Notes: generated by a model from the letters alone, not told the origin. A stretch of DNA of 64,000 bases from Desmodus rotundus (GCF_022682495.2 NC_071388.1:17285171-17349170); one strand, 5' to 3'; numbered from the stretch's first letter, positions 12,851-24,472 are shown. Program-made: numbers and translations.

Positions 12851-13176
12851 AATTTGCTAACAATCAATATTTTTGCCACCTTGGGAGTTGCTTATATTTC
12901 ACATATATGAATCCTTATCACTTTCTTTAAAAGCATTTAAAGAAAGTATTATAAACATATAAGTATTGCTCATATTCTTTCTATAATGCATATTATATGT
13001 TAGCTATACTTTGTAATAGTTTTCCAGTATGAGTCTTTCTGGTGAAACTACCCCAATAAATATCTGTTTGAGAAATGAAGAAAAAAGAAATGTTTGAAGT
13101 TATTGTTTGCATTAAAAACATTAGTCATTGTTTACTTCCTTTTCATGCTCGCTGAAGTACATTTTATCATCGGGAT

Positions 13177-13358
13177 TTTTTTTTTTTTTTTTTTACAGAG
13201 AGAGAGAATTAGAATCATTGATGTGAGAGAGAAACATGGATCAAGTTCCTTCTCCTATGCATCCCGGCCAAGGGTGGTACCTGCAGCATGGGTATGTGCC
13301 CCAGCTGGGAATCAAACCCATGACCTTTTGGTGTACAGATGACACTCCAACCAGAGCT
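13177..13358 (-). mobile_element. Ves SINE, minus strand
   Basis: A T-tract is followed by AGAG repeats, 'TTGATGTGAGAGAGAAACAT', 'CCAGCTGGGAATCAAACCCA' (reverse of the B-box region) and 'CTTTTGGTGTACAGATGACA' (reverse of 'CACCAAAAG'). The order is exactly that of an inverted Ves element. Complete or nearly so, moderately diverged. Confidence 0.8.
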
Positions 13359-14084
13359 CATTGTTCATTATTGATTAAAGAATAAAAACAGATAAGAATA
13401 TTCACAACCTAGGCCTGACTTGTCTTCCCATTTTTGATTACTGTTGTTGTGTTTGTTTGTTTTGTAAGGAAAAGCACAGACAATGACTTGGCTGTTTGGC
13501 TAAACATATGGAAAGGATAAATTGGGAAGGTTAAAAGCAGTAAGTCTGGAGAAGAAGAATGAGAATTGACTAGGGAGGTGGGCCCAAAGCAAGTGGATAG
13601 TGGTCTCATATTATTGCCTAACACAGAGTATCCACTAAAAGGAAGATACAGAAAAACTAAATGGAGATGATTTATTCAAAAGAGATGAGCCAGAATTTGT
13701 CCATAATTATCCTATTTTCCCACAATGGGCCAGTGGTGAGTGGGTTGGAAACAAATGAAAACTTATTAGCATGTGTTTTCCCCATCAAGGCCAATGTAAT
13801 TACTAACACTGATGCATGTCTGATCTATAAATACTAGATATTTACACTGAACATTCAATATGGTACCATTCCTTGAAGAGACTATTCACTTAATTTCTAG
13901 TCAATTACACAGAATTATAAACCTTGTTTCCATTTACAGTAATGAAGAAGGCATTAATTCCCTCCCACCCTGGAGAAGTCAGTTATTTATCTTTCTGAGA
14001 TTTATACATAGGATGGATCTGTTTTTGTGTCCTCTGCCTACAATGCTTCCTCCAGGGTTTTCTGAGTACCTATAATTCTGCAAG
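13359..14084. other. No recognised feature
   Basis: No coding frame or nameable repeat is evident. The stretch ends where an ERVL-like internal piece begins. Confidence 0.4.
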
Positions 14085-14490
14085 ACTTTGCCTTGGACCA
14101 GAGAACCCATTTATAGCTAAGGGTTTTGACAGTGGATGAACATAAAAGAAATCCATTAGTTATACTCTACCTACCACCTAGAAGTTATTGGCCTGATGGA
14201 ATGTGGAATAACCTTTCCACTGGAATGTCAGCCTAAGGACAGTACTCTGAAGGGTTGTCCGTTTTTCCTCCAAAATGCAGTGTAAATGTTGAACCAGTTG
14301 AAATTTTATGATGTTGTGTCCCAATAGCTGAAATGAAGAGGAAAAAAAGGAGTGCAAGTAGGATTTACCCCACTGATTATTACTCTCAGTGACTGATTTG
14401 AGAAGTTTAGGCTTCTTAACTCTGCAACCTTATGCTTTGAAGAGTTACAGGTTATGGCACCCAAGTGACGTGGAGCGTGTGTAGGCAAAG
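14085..14490 (+). mobile_element. ERVL / MaLR-type endogenous retrovirus internal remnant
   Basis: Text such as 'GGCCTGATGGAATGTGGAAT' followed by 'GAAGGGTTGTCCG' and 'GATTTACCCCACTGATTATT' resembles the pol-to-3' internal region of ancient ERVL-class elements, sense orientation. All reading frames are broken by stops and indels, so it encodes nothing. The family was recognised from memory of consensus text, so the precise subfamily is open. It lies about 450 bp from an antisense MaLR LTR and may be unrelated to it. Confidence 0.5.
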
Positions 14491-14944
14491 ATTATACCCG
14501 TGGATGCAATCAGAATTTCTCTTCTCTTAATAGTATAACTGCCATCTAGTAATTTTGGGCCTCATGCTGATCAAACATCAAGCAAATAAAGGAATTAGTA
14601 GGCCATGGTTCTCAGCAGTGATTCTCACATAGAGCTGATGTTGCTTCAGCCTGTGGGGGCAGGTGACAATTTGTCTGAATTTGAGGCATTTATTGCAGTG
14701 CTGCGCGGGTGTGCCCCTGCCTGGCGATTGCAGTAAGCAGCAAGTATAGTCACAGGCATGGTGAACAGGGCTCCGACACAGGCAAAACACCTAAACATGC
14801 AGAATGGCAGGCCACAGACACAAGAAATGCAGAATGAATAGTAGAGAAGGAAAATTATTAATATTCATTATGGCTTCAGAACATTTGTAGTTTGTTTCAC
14901 TGATCTTTGTTTTTCTAGTTTTTAGAGAGTTTGTAGCACCCACC
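14491..14944. other. No recognised feature
   Basis: No gene or nameable repeat. It may hide further ERVL-like internal sequence too diverged to recognise. Confidence 0.35.
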
Positions 14945-15295
14945 TTGTCATAGTGCAGGCTGCTATACCAAAAATAGCCTGCACAGAGTAGGTTAAATAA
15001 GGAACATCTACATCTCCCAGTCCTGGAGGCTGGAAGCCTGAGATCTGGGTACCAACATAGTCTTGATGAGGACAATCTTCCTGGTTTGCAGATGGCCACC
15101 ATCTTGCTAAATTCTTACATGGCAGAGAGAGATCTCCCTGCCATTCTTCTTATAGTGGCACTAATACCCCTCAAGAGGGTTCCACCTTCAACCTAATTAC
15201 TTCTCAAAGATTGTACCTCCAAATACTATATGGAGGATTAAGCTTCAACATGGGAATTTGGCCGGGGGGCCAGGGTACAAACATTCAGATCATAG
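14945..15295 (-). mobile_element. MaLR (MST/MLT1-type) solo LTR, minus strand
   Basis: The sequence reads 'CAGGCTGCTATACCAAAAAT', 'CAGTCCTGGAGGCTGGAAGC', 'CTTACATGGCAGAGAGAG' and 'GGATTAAGCTTCAACATGGG'. This is the well-known antisense form of MaLR LTRs, from the polyadenylation end to the 5' end. No internal region follows, so it is a solo LTR or fragment. Confidence 0.75.
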
Positions 15296-16044
15296 GATAC
15301 CTTGAAGTCACAGAGTGCACTTAATATGGGATGTGTATAGATTAAAAAGAACAAGGACTTAGTCGTAGTGATATTCACCTCATATCTACTCATATCATTT
15401 CAGGATTTACTGTTGTAGACCGTTTTTGCACGTTGAAAGTGTCCTACCTCAAGAATCTGTATATACGTCTGTTATTCTCCCTGTGAGACTTTTTTTGTCA
15501 CCACAGGTCAGTCTCAAGTCAGTCTGAAATTGTGCATCTATTCATTCTCTTTGTGCTAACCATCAAATAATAACTAACAGGAGCTAGTAGTACGCACCTA
15601 GTCTCTCTAGCTTCTTAATGGAAAGTTATACTGTGTGTTACCCAGTTTTTCAGAAAATTTACAGTAAGATTGAGCCCAAGTTACTCCTAGTCTTTTTGTT
15701 AATTAATGGATTCCTTATTAATTTTCTTCCCTTTCACACACCACAATCCTACTTGCCCTTCTTAAGATCACCCAGCAAATAAACTGCCCGAACTCAAGCC
15801 TTGCTTCACTGTCTGTTTTATGGAGGGAATCCCAACACAAGCAGTTCGACTGCTTGGAATTATAAAATTTGATTTATCATTTTGATGAGAGTAACTGTAA
15901 GTATAATCTCATTTTGAGAATAAATATCTGTGAAGCTTTTGTCATTAAAGTTCAAGTTCCCAAAGCAATAACATTGTTTCAGAGATTGGAGCAATAAGTA
16001 ACTCTAAAATTCAAAACAGAAGGTTGATTTTCAGCATTTCAGTT
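15296..16044. other. No recognised feature
   Basis: No coding frame or nameable repeat. AT-rich background. Confidence 0.4.
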
Positions 16045-16529
16045 AGTAGGTATGATAGTCAGAAGAATGATTCTCGTTCCCCCAAAGGTGTCCATGGCCT
16101 AATACCAAAAACCTGTTATATGTTACATGATAAAGGAGAGTTAAGGTAGCAGGTAGAATTAAGTTGGACAATGAGCTGATATTAAATTAGGAAGATTATC
16201 CTGGATTATACAGTTGTCTGTAAAAGTGAAAGAGGATGGTAAAAACAGTCAGTTTCAGAGTAATGCCATGTGGGGGAAACTTGAATAGCTGATTCTGGCT
16301 TTAACGGGGGAAGGAGCCACAGGCAAGGAATGGAGAAAGCCTCTCATCACTAGAAAAGGCAAGAAAGTGGATTCTCCCTGGAGCCTGCATAGAAGAACAA
16401 AGCTCTCCCAACACCTTCAGTTTAGCCCACAGATGCCCATTGTGGACTTTTGATAAAACTTATGATTTTAAAAAAATGTGTTGCTTTAAGCCACTAAGAG
16501 TAACACAAGCAATAGAAATCTAATAAAAT
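16045..16529 (+). mobile_element. MaLR (MLT1-type) LTR, plus strand
   Basis: The order 'CCCCCAAAGGTGTCCATGGC', 'GATTATCCTGGATTATACAG', 'GGAGCCTGCATAGAAG' and 'GTTGCTTTAAGCCACTAAGA' matches an MLT1-class LTR in sense orientation, with the terminal TTTAAGCCACTAAG element near the right end. A Ves SINE is inserted at that right edge. Confidence 0.65.
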
Positions 16530-16768
16530 AGCTTTGGCCTGTGGTCCAGTTGGTTGGAGCATCGTTCTGTACACCAAAGAGTTATGGGCTCAATTACTGT
16601 CGGGGCACGTATCTAGGTTGCAGGTCCCACCCTCCATCGAGGCGCACACGGGAGGCAACGGATTGATGTCTGTCTCTCTCTCCCTCTCTCTTACTCTCTC
16701 TCTCCCCGCCTTCTGTTCTCTCTAAAATAAAATCTAGTAAATTAAATTGAAATCCATATCTAATAAAA
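16518..16768 (+). mobile_element. Ves SINE with probable target-site duplication
   Basis: Sense-strand Ves element (16,530 onward): 'GTCCAGTTGGTTGGAGCATC' (A-box region), 'TACACCAAAGAG', 'CGGGAGGCAACGGATTGATG', then (TC)n and an A-rich tail. A near-repeat ATCTAATAAAA flanks it at 16,518-16,528 and 16,758-16,768. The internal tRNA-type promoter is decayed. Confidence 0.85.
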
Positions 16769-17039
16769 ATTTTGATGCAAAAATATTTTATGTCTTTGGG
16801 GACAGTTGGCATCAAGATAGATTGATATCAAGATAGATTGAAATATATTTTGTCCGTGTTATAGAGTTGAGAGTGAAAATAAGTAAAAAATGGGGTGGGG
16901 TAAAAGTCCAGAGGAGGATAGGAACTTGTCAGGCAACCAGTAAGAATAATGCTGTGATGGGAAGGAGGTTGACTGTGTCTACTGTAGACAGTACACATTT
17001 CCTCATAATGTATAACATGTTTGACCTCTCTGATTGGTT

Positions 17040-17445
17040 GAACTGTATTTTGCACAATTCATATATCAAATCCTAACCACCCACTACCTCAGAACGTGGC
17101 TGGATTTGGACATTGGGTCCCTAAAGAAAGAGTTAACTCTATTAAGTTAAAATGAGGTCATCAGAGTGGGCTTTACTATAATATGATTTGCATTATTATA
17201 AGGAAAGGAAATTAAAGCGCGGAAATACTCGCATGTAGGGAGAACACCCTGCAAACGTGAAGATGCCCGTCCACAAGCCATTGAAAGAGGCCGCAGAAGA
17301 ACACAACCCTGTTGATACCTCGATTTCAGATGTCTAGCCTCTAGAAAGAGCTCTACAGCACTGTGAGAAAATGAATAATAGTTTATGTTGTTTCAGCTCC
17401 CTAGTCTGTGTTACTATGTAACGGCAGTCTTAGTAAACTGACATA
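17040..17445 (+). mobile_element. MaLR (MLT1-type) LTR, plus strand
   Basis: The segment includes 'GGTCCCTAAAGAAAGAGTTA', 'AAAATGAGGTCATCAGAGTG', 'CTGTTGATACCTCGATTTCA', 'CACTGTGAGAAAATGAATAA' and 'AGTCTGTGTTACTATGTAAC'. This follows the MLT1 LTR consensus order through the polyadenylation region and 3' end. Old, non-coding. Confidence 0.75.
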
Positions 17446-19955
17446 TGTTGCTATATTCCAGCAATAGTAATATATTGGTGTTTTTTCCTTTGCAAAGTCA
17501 TGTTTAATTAGCTCGTTTAGTTTTTAAATACACCTTTGAGAAGTTAGAAATAAAGGTTTTCTTTTTTAGTACAATGGATATAATTATAGATAGTTACAAT
17601 TTCATTATTTTTTTTTGAATAATAGTATAAAACTGGGTACTATTTAGGATTCAGTTAATATGGTCCAAATTTGAAAGTCATGGATTTACTAAAGACGTTT
17701 GTTCTTTATTTGTGTCTCTTGCTTCCGTGGATAAAAAGAAAATGTTGCCATAACACTCCTCTCCCATACAAAAGTAGCATAATTGGACAGGATCTTTTTA
17801 AGATGAATCCCTGAAACACAGTGGCTTTACCAATGCCAGAACAGGGACAGACAGACATACAGATGCTGTCGGCATACAGGCTGAGGTCGCTGTATGCTTT
17901 TCAGTTTTATAGGCAGAACAAACCTTTAAAAGTTATGTCATTTGGATTTTTAGTTCTGCACAAAAATTTACCTTCACAGCGAATTCCTTTGTTTTGGAAA
18001 TATTTTCAAAATGGAATATTTTATAACCTCACATTGTTCTTAGGAAAAATAACAGTGGTGTCATTTTAGATTTAAATACAGATGGTACAGGCTAAAATGC
18101 TAAGTATTCTCTTTATTATATATGAAATTTAGGAGATCCTCCTCCATGCTCTTAAAGGAAAAATAATGTTTTACCAAAAATAGCGAATTGCATAGATGTG
18201 GGAGAGGACTGGTTTCTAGCTCAGCTACGCTGGGCAGCAGCAATTGGATGCAGTAATAGGGCTGGTTGTAGAAGCCGTGGAGGACAGCATGTAGTACAAT
18301 AGATATGCTAAGCGTCCTTGACAATGTGTGCATGGAAATTGGGACAAGAAACTTTCCAGACCATCACCCAAGAGCTGTGGCTGAGGTGGGCTGAGGCTCT
18401 GAATTAGAGCAACCCCTTCATTTAGTAACAACCAGAACATAGGGGCTAAATAAGGTGAAAAGGAGCAAAAAAACTTTACCTACAATAAAATTCTCCTTCT
18501 TCAAAGGGGCACTCTAGACCTGCTTGCATATCCCAAGATGCACACAGGTACAAAGAATATGTGTCTAGGACAATCTGCCCCCTGAGGGAGGGCATAAAGC
18601 ATGTAGTAGCAGAAATCAGGTCTCTCCAGGTGTTATCCCTCTACAGAATTAGTTATTACACCAATTTGGAGAGCTAAGATAACCCATTTTTGAAATTAAA
18701 ATTATCTTTTCAAGCAAGAACATTAGGTTGGATTGAACATTAAGCTTTTCTTTTTCTTATTATGAGTATATACAGAGAAAGAGAGAGAGAAACCCACAGA
18801 AAATCCTAGCATATTGGTGAACTCTTCTACTTCCTTTCTGAAACTCCCAGTATCGTATTCTGACTAATTACTGTTAGGGAAAAGACTCTCTGAACTAAGC
18901 ACTTAACAAGAATCAGGAAGACCTGATTGGCCCATGAGTAGGGCTGAGGAGCCAAGGACAATCTATCATCCTAGCTTGCAGGCTAGTAGAGCCTAACGAT
19001 CTTTCTTCCAGTGGTGCAAAGCAATGGACAAATATGCATTCCGGAAAAAAATCCTACATAAGAGACCTGTATGGTATCAACGTTAAAAAATAGTTTAAGA
19101 ACTTACTACTGTTTCTCTTAGTTTAGGTTAAAACAAATAGGCCCTCTGAGAAATATGACAAGATAATGCTTCACACAGTTACAAAAATAAAGGTGGATGT
19201 GATTAGAACAGAAGTCAAGAAACCATGCACACAACAATTAAACTTTACAACACATTAGGAAGGAAAATAAAAATATAAAGATTGTTCTTGATCATGGGGA
19301 AAAATAGAGGAATATAGTTAATAAAGATTATGGAAGAGGAAGAAAAGAGCTCTAAATTAAAACTGTATACAACTAATATTATGCATTTGTGAAATGAAAG
19401 AACTATATAATTGATAAATTCTAATTTTTTTTCATGCAAACAGTTTCCAAATGCAACTTTTATTTTTTAGAATGTTTTAATACTCAAATTATATTCAGGA
19501 AAATGTCTTTAATGTGTTTTACTGAGGGAAGGTTCTAAGCAACTCTTGTTTAATACTGTGTCCTTTCTACTATTACCTATTTTCTGGAGTCAAAGTGTTT
19601 TCATGTTAATTTTGGTTTTCCATTTGGGTTCTCAGTCTCTCAGATGGCTTCCATCATTAAAGATTTCAGAATATCTCATTCTCTTCAAAAGCCACCTGTT
19701 CTGACCTCTAATTATTCAAATACCTGCTCTCTGTTCTGAAACACCTAAGAATAATTGTATTACAACTATGTTGGATGGAAATATTCCTTCCCACATGCAT
19801 ACAGAGAAAGCGTGCATTCTAGTGCAGGCCACTTCAATGTCTTAAGATAGGGCAAAATATTTGCCCATTAATTTCATTAATATGATATGTTGAATTAATT
19901 TGCTGAGAATATTTTCCAAAACCATACTTCTTTAGAAATAATACTGCAAATAATA
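17446..19955. other. AT-rich DNA with no recognised gene
   Basis: No coding frame, RNA or clear repeat can be named over these 2.5 kb. The patch at 18,100-18,460 is slightly GC-richer but remains unidentified. Confidence 0.4.
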
Positions 19956-19979
19956 GGAAATTAGTATGTGTTTTGGTTG

Positions 19980-21265
19980 TTTGTTTTTAATATATTTATT
20001 GATTATGCTATTACAGTTGTCCCATTTCCCCCCCTCACTCCACTCCATCCTGCCCACCCCCCCCTCCCACATTCCCCCCATAGTTCATGTCCATGGGTCA
20101 TACTTATAAGTTCTTTGGCTTCTACATTTCCTACACTATTCTTACCCTCCCCCTGTCTATTTTCCACCTATCATTTATGCTACTTATTCGCTGTACCTTT
20201 CCCCCCCTCTCCCCCTCCCACACCCCTGTTGATAACCCTCCATGTGAGCTCCATTTTTGTGGTTCTGTTCCTGTTCTAGTTGTTGGCTTAGTTTGCTTTT
20301 GTTTTTGTTTTGGGTGTGGTTGTTAATAACTGTGAGTTTGCTGTCATTTTTACTGTTCATATTTTTGTCTTCTTTTTCTTAGATAAGTCCCTTTAACATT
20401 TCATATAATAAGGGCTTGGTGATGATGGACTCCTTTAACTTGACCTTATCTGAGAAGCACTTTATCTCCCTTTCCATTCTAAATGAAAGCTTCCCTGGAT
20501 AGAGCAATCTTGGATGTAGGTCCTTGCCTTTCATGACTTGGAATACTTCTTGCCAGCCCCTTCTCGCCTGTAAGGTCTCTTTGGAGAAATCAGCTGACAG
20601 TCTTATGGGAAGTCCTTTGTAGGTAACTGTGTCCTTTTCTCTTGCTACTTCTAAGATTCTCTCCTTCTGTTTCATCTTGGGGAATGTAATTATTATGTGC
20701 CTTGGTGTGTTCCTCCTTGGGTCCAGCTTCTTTGGGACTCTCTGAGCTTCCTGGACTTCCTGGAAGTCTATTTCCTTTGCCAGATGAGAGAAGTTCTCCT
20801 TCATTATTTGTTCAAATAAGTTTTCAATTTTTTGTTCTTCCTCTTCTCCTTCTGGTACCCCTATAATTGGGATGTTGGAATGTTTAAAGATGTCCTAGAG
20901 GTTCCTAAGCCTCTCCTCATTTTTCTGAATTCTTGTTTCTTCATTCTTTTCTGGTTGGATGTTTCTTTCTTCCTTCTGGTCCACAGCATTGATTTGAGTA
21001 CCAGTCTCCTTCGCCTCACTACTGGTTCCCTGTACATTTTCCTTTGTCTCTCTTAGCATAGCCTTCATTTTTCATCTAGTTTTCAACCAAATTCAACCAA
21101 TTCTGTGAGCTTCTTGATTACCAGTGTTTTGAACTGTGCATCTGATAGGTTGGCTATCTCTTCATTGCTTAGTTGAATTATTTCTGGAGCTTTGAAGTGT
21201 TCTGTCATTTGGGCCATTTTTTTTTGTCTTGGTGCTTCTGTTACTTGGAAATTAATATGTTTTAA
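19980..21265 (-). mobile_element. Half-L1 (HAL1-type) retrotransposon, minus strand
   Basis: Read on the minus strand, an L1-like ORF1 region (ATG near 21,217 to the stop near 20,379) is followed directly by about 390 bp of 3'UTR and an A-rich tail at about 19,985. There is no ORF2 between them. The copy at 34,222-34,767 has the same ORF1-to-3'UTR junction and a similar 3'UTR, so the arrangement is a family trait and not a chance deletion. A possible imperfect flanking repeat is 'GGAAATTAGTATGTGTTTT' at 19,957-19,975 versus 'GGAAATTAATATGTTTT' at 21,248. Such an element would depend on ORF2 protein supplied by autonomous L1s. Confidence 0.7.
20379..21217 (-). pseudogene. HAL1-type ORF1p-like RNA-binding protein, N-terminus broken
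   Basis: The C-terminal 141 codons (20,379-20,804) are open and align by eye with the C-terminal domain of the ORF1 protein in the full-length L1 of this window. Shared blocks are PRHIII, the KERILEVAREKDTVTYKG segment (KERILKAAREKKEVTYKG in the L1) and ETLQARRGWQEVFQVM. L1 ORF1p is a trimeric RNA chaperone that coats L1 RNA in the cytoplasm. This domain contributes to nucleic acid binding. Upstream, the ATG at about 21,217 follows an A-run, and the reading frame is interrupted by stops in the coiled-coil and RRM-like regions. The protein is therefore no longer complete. It is not a host gene. Confidence 0.7.
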
Positions 21266-21289
21266 TGGCGTGTCATCAAGTTGCTTTGT

Positions 21290-21435
21290 TTTGTATTTTA
21301 TTTATTTGTTTATTTATTTATATCATTGTCCAATTACAGTTGTCCCACCTTTTTCTCCATTGCTCTCCCCTGTCCCGCACCTCCCTATTCCCAAAGTCAA
21401 TCCCCACAGCATTGTTCGTATTTTAAGTTATTCTT
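21290..21435 (-). mobile_element. LINE-1/HAL1 3'UTR fragment, minus strand
   Basis: A (TTTA)n-type tail (21,298-21,330) is followed by 'TTGTCCAATTACAGTTGTCC' and C-rich text, ending near 'CCCCACAGCATTGTTCG'. This is the 3' end of another L1-type insertion in the same orientation as its neighbours. Very short and non-coding. Confidence 0.65.
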
Positions 21436-21549
21436 TCACCTATATATTTAACATTACTAAATGATTGAGTTTATCAGTGATGATTAGAGAAAACACAAAA
21501 TATAAAAGTATTGTGCTTCCATACTCAAACATGAAGCTGGAATCATTAC

Positions 21550-21570
21550 AGAGAGAGAGAGAGAGAGAGA
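21550..21570. repeat. (GA)n microsatellite
   Basis: A pure GA dinucleotide run of about ten units stands between two L1-derived insertions. Confidence 0.9.
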
Positions 21571-21748
21571 CCTTGCCATATCAGAACAGAAATATTTTTC
21601 CATTGTACTTGACAGGTGTACAGCATTTTATTATACTATTGTGAACTAATTTATATAACTAACACTCGAGCACTGATTCCCTAGTTGTCTCCAATCTTTT
21701 GTTAATACAAGTAATACTACACTGAATAACCTCAAGCAGATGCCTTTT

Positions 21749-23558
21749 TTTATTTTTTTTTTATTTTTTTTTATTGTTATGCAATTACAGTTGTATGCCT
21801 TTTCTCCCCATCCCTCTACCCCACCCCAGGTGAACCCACCTCCCTCCCCCCTCTCCACCCTCCCCCTTGGTTTTGTCCATGTGTCCTTTATAGTAGTTCC
21901 TGTAATACCCTCTTCCCACTATCCCCGCCCCCACCCCCCACCCCCGCCCTGGCTATTGTTAGATTGTTCTTAACTTCAATGTCTCTGGTTATATTTTGTT
22001 TGCTCTTTTCTTCTATTGCTTATGTTCCAGTTAAAGGTGAGATCATATGGTACTTGTCCCTCACTTCCTGGCTTATTTCACTTAGCATAATGCTCTCCAG
22101 TTTCATCCATGCTGTTGCAAAGGGTATAAGCTCCTTCTTTCTCTCTGCTGCATAGAATTCCATTGTGTAAATATACCATAGTTTTTGGATCCACTCGTTT
22201 GCTGATGGGCACTTCGGTTGCTTCCAGTACTTGGCTATTGTAAATTGTGCTGCTATGAACATTGGGGTGCACAGATTCTTTTGGATTGGTGTTTCAGTGT
22301 TCTTAGGGTATAATCCCAGCAGCGGAATTACTGGGTCAAAGGGCAGTTCCATTTTTAGTTTTCTGAGGAAATTCCATATTGTTTTCCACAGTGGCCTCAC
22401 CAGTCTGCATTCCCACCAACAGTGCACAAGGGTTCCCTTTTCTCCGCATCCTCTCCAACATTTGTTTGTGGATTTGTTTATGTTGGCCATTCTGACTGGT
22501 GTGAGATGATACCTCATTGTGGTTTTAATTTGCATCTCTCTGATGGCTAGTGATGCTGAGCATCTTTTCATATGTCTCTGGGCCCTCTGTATGTCTTCCT
22601 TGGATAAGTGTCTGTTCAAGTCCTTTGCCCATTTTTTAATTGGGTTGTTTGTCTTCCTGGAGTGGAGTCGTGTGAGTTCTTTATATATTTTAGAGATCAG
22701 GCCCTTGTCTGAGGTATCGTTGGCAAATATGTTTTCCCATACTGTTGGTACTCTTTGTAATTTGGTGCTGTTTTCTTTAGCCATGCAGAAGCTTTTTATT
22801 TTGATGAGGTCCCATTTGTTTATTCTTTCCTTTATGTCCCTTGCTTTAGGGGATGTGTCTGTGAGGATGTTGCTGCGTGGAATGTCTGAGATTTTCCTGC
22901 CAATGTTTTCCTCAAGGACTTTTATGGTGTTACGGCTTATATTTAAGTCTTTTATCCATCTTGAGTTTATTTTCGTGTATGGCGTAAGTTGGTGATCGAG
23001 TTTCATTTTTTTGCACGTAGCTGTCCAGATCTCCCAACACCATCTGTTGAAGAGGCTGTTTTTGCTCCATTTTATGCTCCTGCCTCCTTTGTCAAATATT
23101 AATTGATCGTATAGACTTGAGTTTATTTCTGGGCTCTCTATTCTGTTCCATTGGTCTATGTGCCTGTTTTTATGCCAGTACCAGGCTGTTTTGATTACAG
23201 TGGCCTTGTAATACAGTTTGATATCAGGTATTGTGATCCCTCCTGCTTTGTTTTTCTTTCTCAAAATTGCTGCAGCTATTCGAGGTCATTTATGGTTCCA
23301 TATGAATTTCTGCAATGTTTGTTCTATATCTGTGAAATATGTCATGGGTACTCTAATAGGGATTGCATTGAATCTATAAATTGCTTTGGGTAGTATGGCC
23401 ATTTTGATAATGTTGATTCTTCCAATCCATGAACATGGTACATGCTTCCATTTGTTTGTATCTTCCTTAATTTCTTTCTTCAGTGTTGTGTAGTTTTCTG
23501 AGTACAGGTCTTTTACCTCCTTGGTTAGGTTTATTCCTAGGTACTTTATTTTTCTTGT
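21749..23558 (-). mobile_element. Young 5'-truncated LINE-1, minus strand, perfect 15-bp TSD
   Basis: The insert covers the last third of ORF2, the 3'UTR and an A-rich tail (the T-rich 21,745-21,775). The direct repeat AAGCAGATGCCTTTT flanks it at 21,734-21,748 and 23,559-23,573. Truncation corresponds to about position 47,349 of the full-length L1. Apart from one stop codon, the encoded ORF2 tail differs from that element by only two residues over about 500 codons (I to T after GGI, F to L in RHFSKED). The 3'UTRs look nearly identical. It belongs to the same recently active subfamily. Confidence 0.95.
22020..23553 (-). pseudogene. L1 ORF2p C-terminal part (RT thumb to Cys motif), one nonsense codon
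   Basis: On the minus strand this encodes the post-catalytic reverse transcriptase region and C-terminal segment of L1 ORF2p. It ends in the Cys motif C-X3-C-X7-H-X4-C ([18 protein letters not shown]) and the terminal segment to the ORF2 stop. Endonuclease and the FADD catalytic site are absent because of 5' truncation. A TGA codon at about 23,283 follows NHK; the full-length copy has CAA here. CGA is the likely ancestor of both by CpG deamination on opposite strands. There is no promoter, so it is inert. Confidence 0.9.
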
Positions 23559-23573
23559 AAGCAGATGCCTTTT

Positions 23574-24472
23574 CATGTGTGCTACTACTTCTTTCAAGTA
23601 AATCTTCAGATATGAAATGGGATCTCCCTTAGTAAATATTACAGACATTCCAAATGTCTATAGATATTTTCAGTCCTAAGAATCATACTAATCTGCACAC
23701 CCAACAGAGATTTATTAAAATGCTTATTTCCCTAGAACCTTGCAAAATGTATTATGAAACATTTATTTTTGTCAGTTTGATACATCAGTCATTCTCAATC
23801 ATTTTAGATTCAATGCTTGTTTATTATAAAAGGAGTCATAATGCTCCCCTGTACTATGTTACAGTGAAATTCACTATATTCGTTTACATCTACATAATTT
23901 CAAAAAAAATCAATCCAATGTTATAATTCTAATATAAGGGGGGAGATAACATAAACATGTAAGAGAATGTGTTTCAGTGTATAAACACACAGACGTGCCT
24001 TTACTGGAAGTCATTATAAGTAGTCATAGTTGTACACTAAATGGAATTAGTGCATTGACAGAAATGTGTTGTGTTCGTAACTAAGACACTTTCTATGATG
24101 TCAGTATAATTGTTGTGATATTGAAAAATTGTGGACAGCTGCTGATAAACTTGCAAAAACAAATTAAACATTTTCATTGAGTCATAAGTTCATTCTGTTA
24201 TTCAAATGTACAATGTAATATGAATCTTCTTTACTAAGCATGAAGTGAAATACTATAACATGATAGAGGTTCTAGGCTCAGAAATTGTAAGAAACCCCTT
24301 TTAGCGTATGAATGTCTGGAAAGAAATTTGAAAATATGTGGGACACCAGCTTGTATCTTTTTCTTTATGTATTTGTACCACTAATTGCAGGGAATCAGTA
24401 TTAGTGTTCTATCATCTAAATATTTGTGGTCTCTTCAATGACTTTGCCAACTGAAACTACTCCCCCAGTCCT
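23574..24472. other. AT-rich DNA with no recognised feature
   Basis: No gene or repeat that I can name. It begins directly after the target-site duplication of the truncated L1. Confidence 0.4.

Noticed and set aside
20379..20804. 141-codon open frame as a possible host gene
   Set aside because: It is the C-terminal domain of an L1-type ORF1 protein inside a retroelement with a 3'UTR and A-tail, with a second copy at 34,211.
22231..22995. Open frames on the plus strand of up to 158 codons
   Set aside because: They are the antisense of L1 ORF2 in the truncated element. The mirror-image frames appear opposite ORF2 of the full-length L1 (47,913-48,677), so they are shadows.
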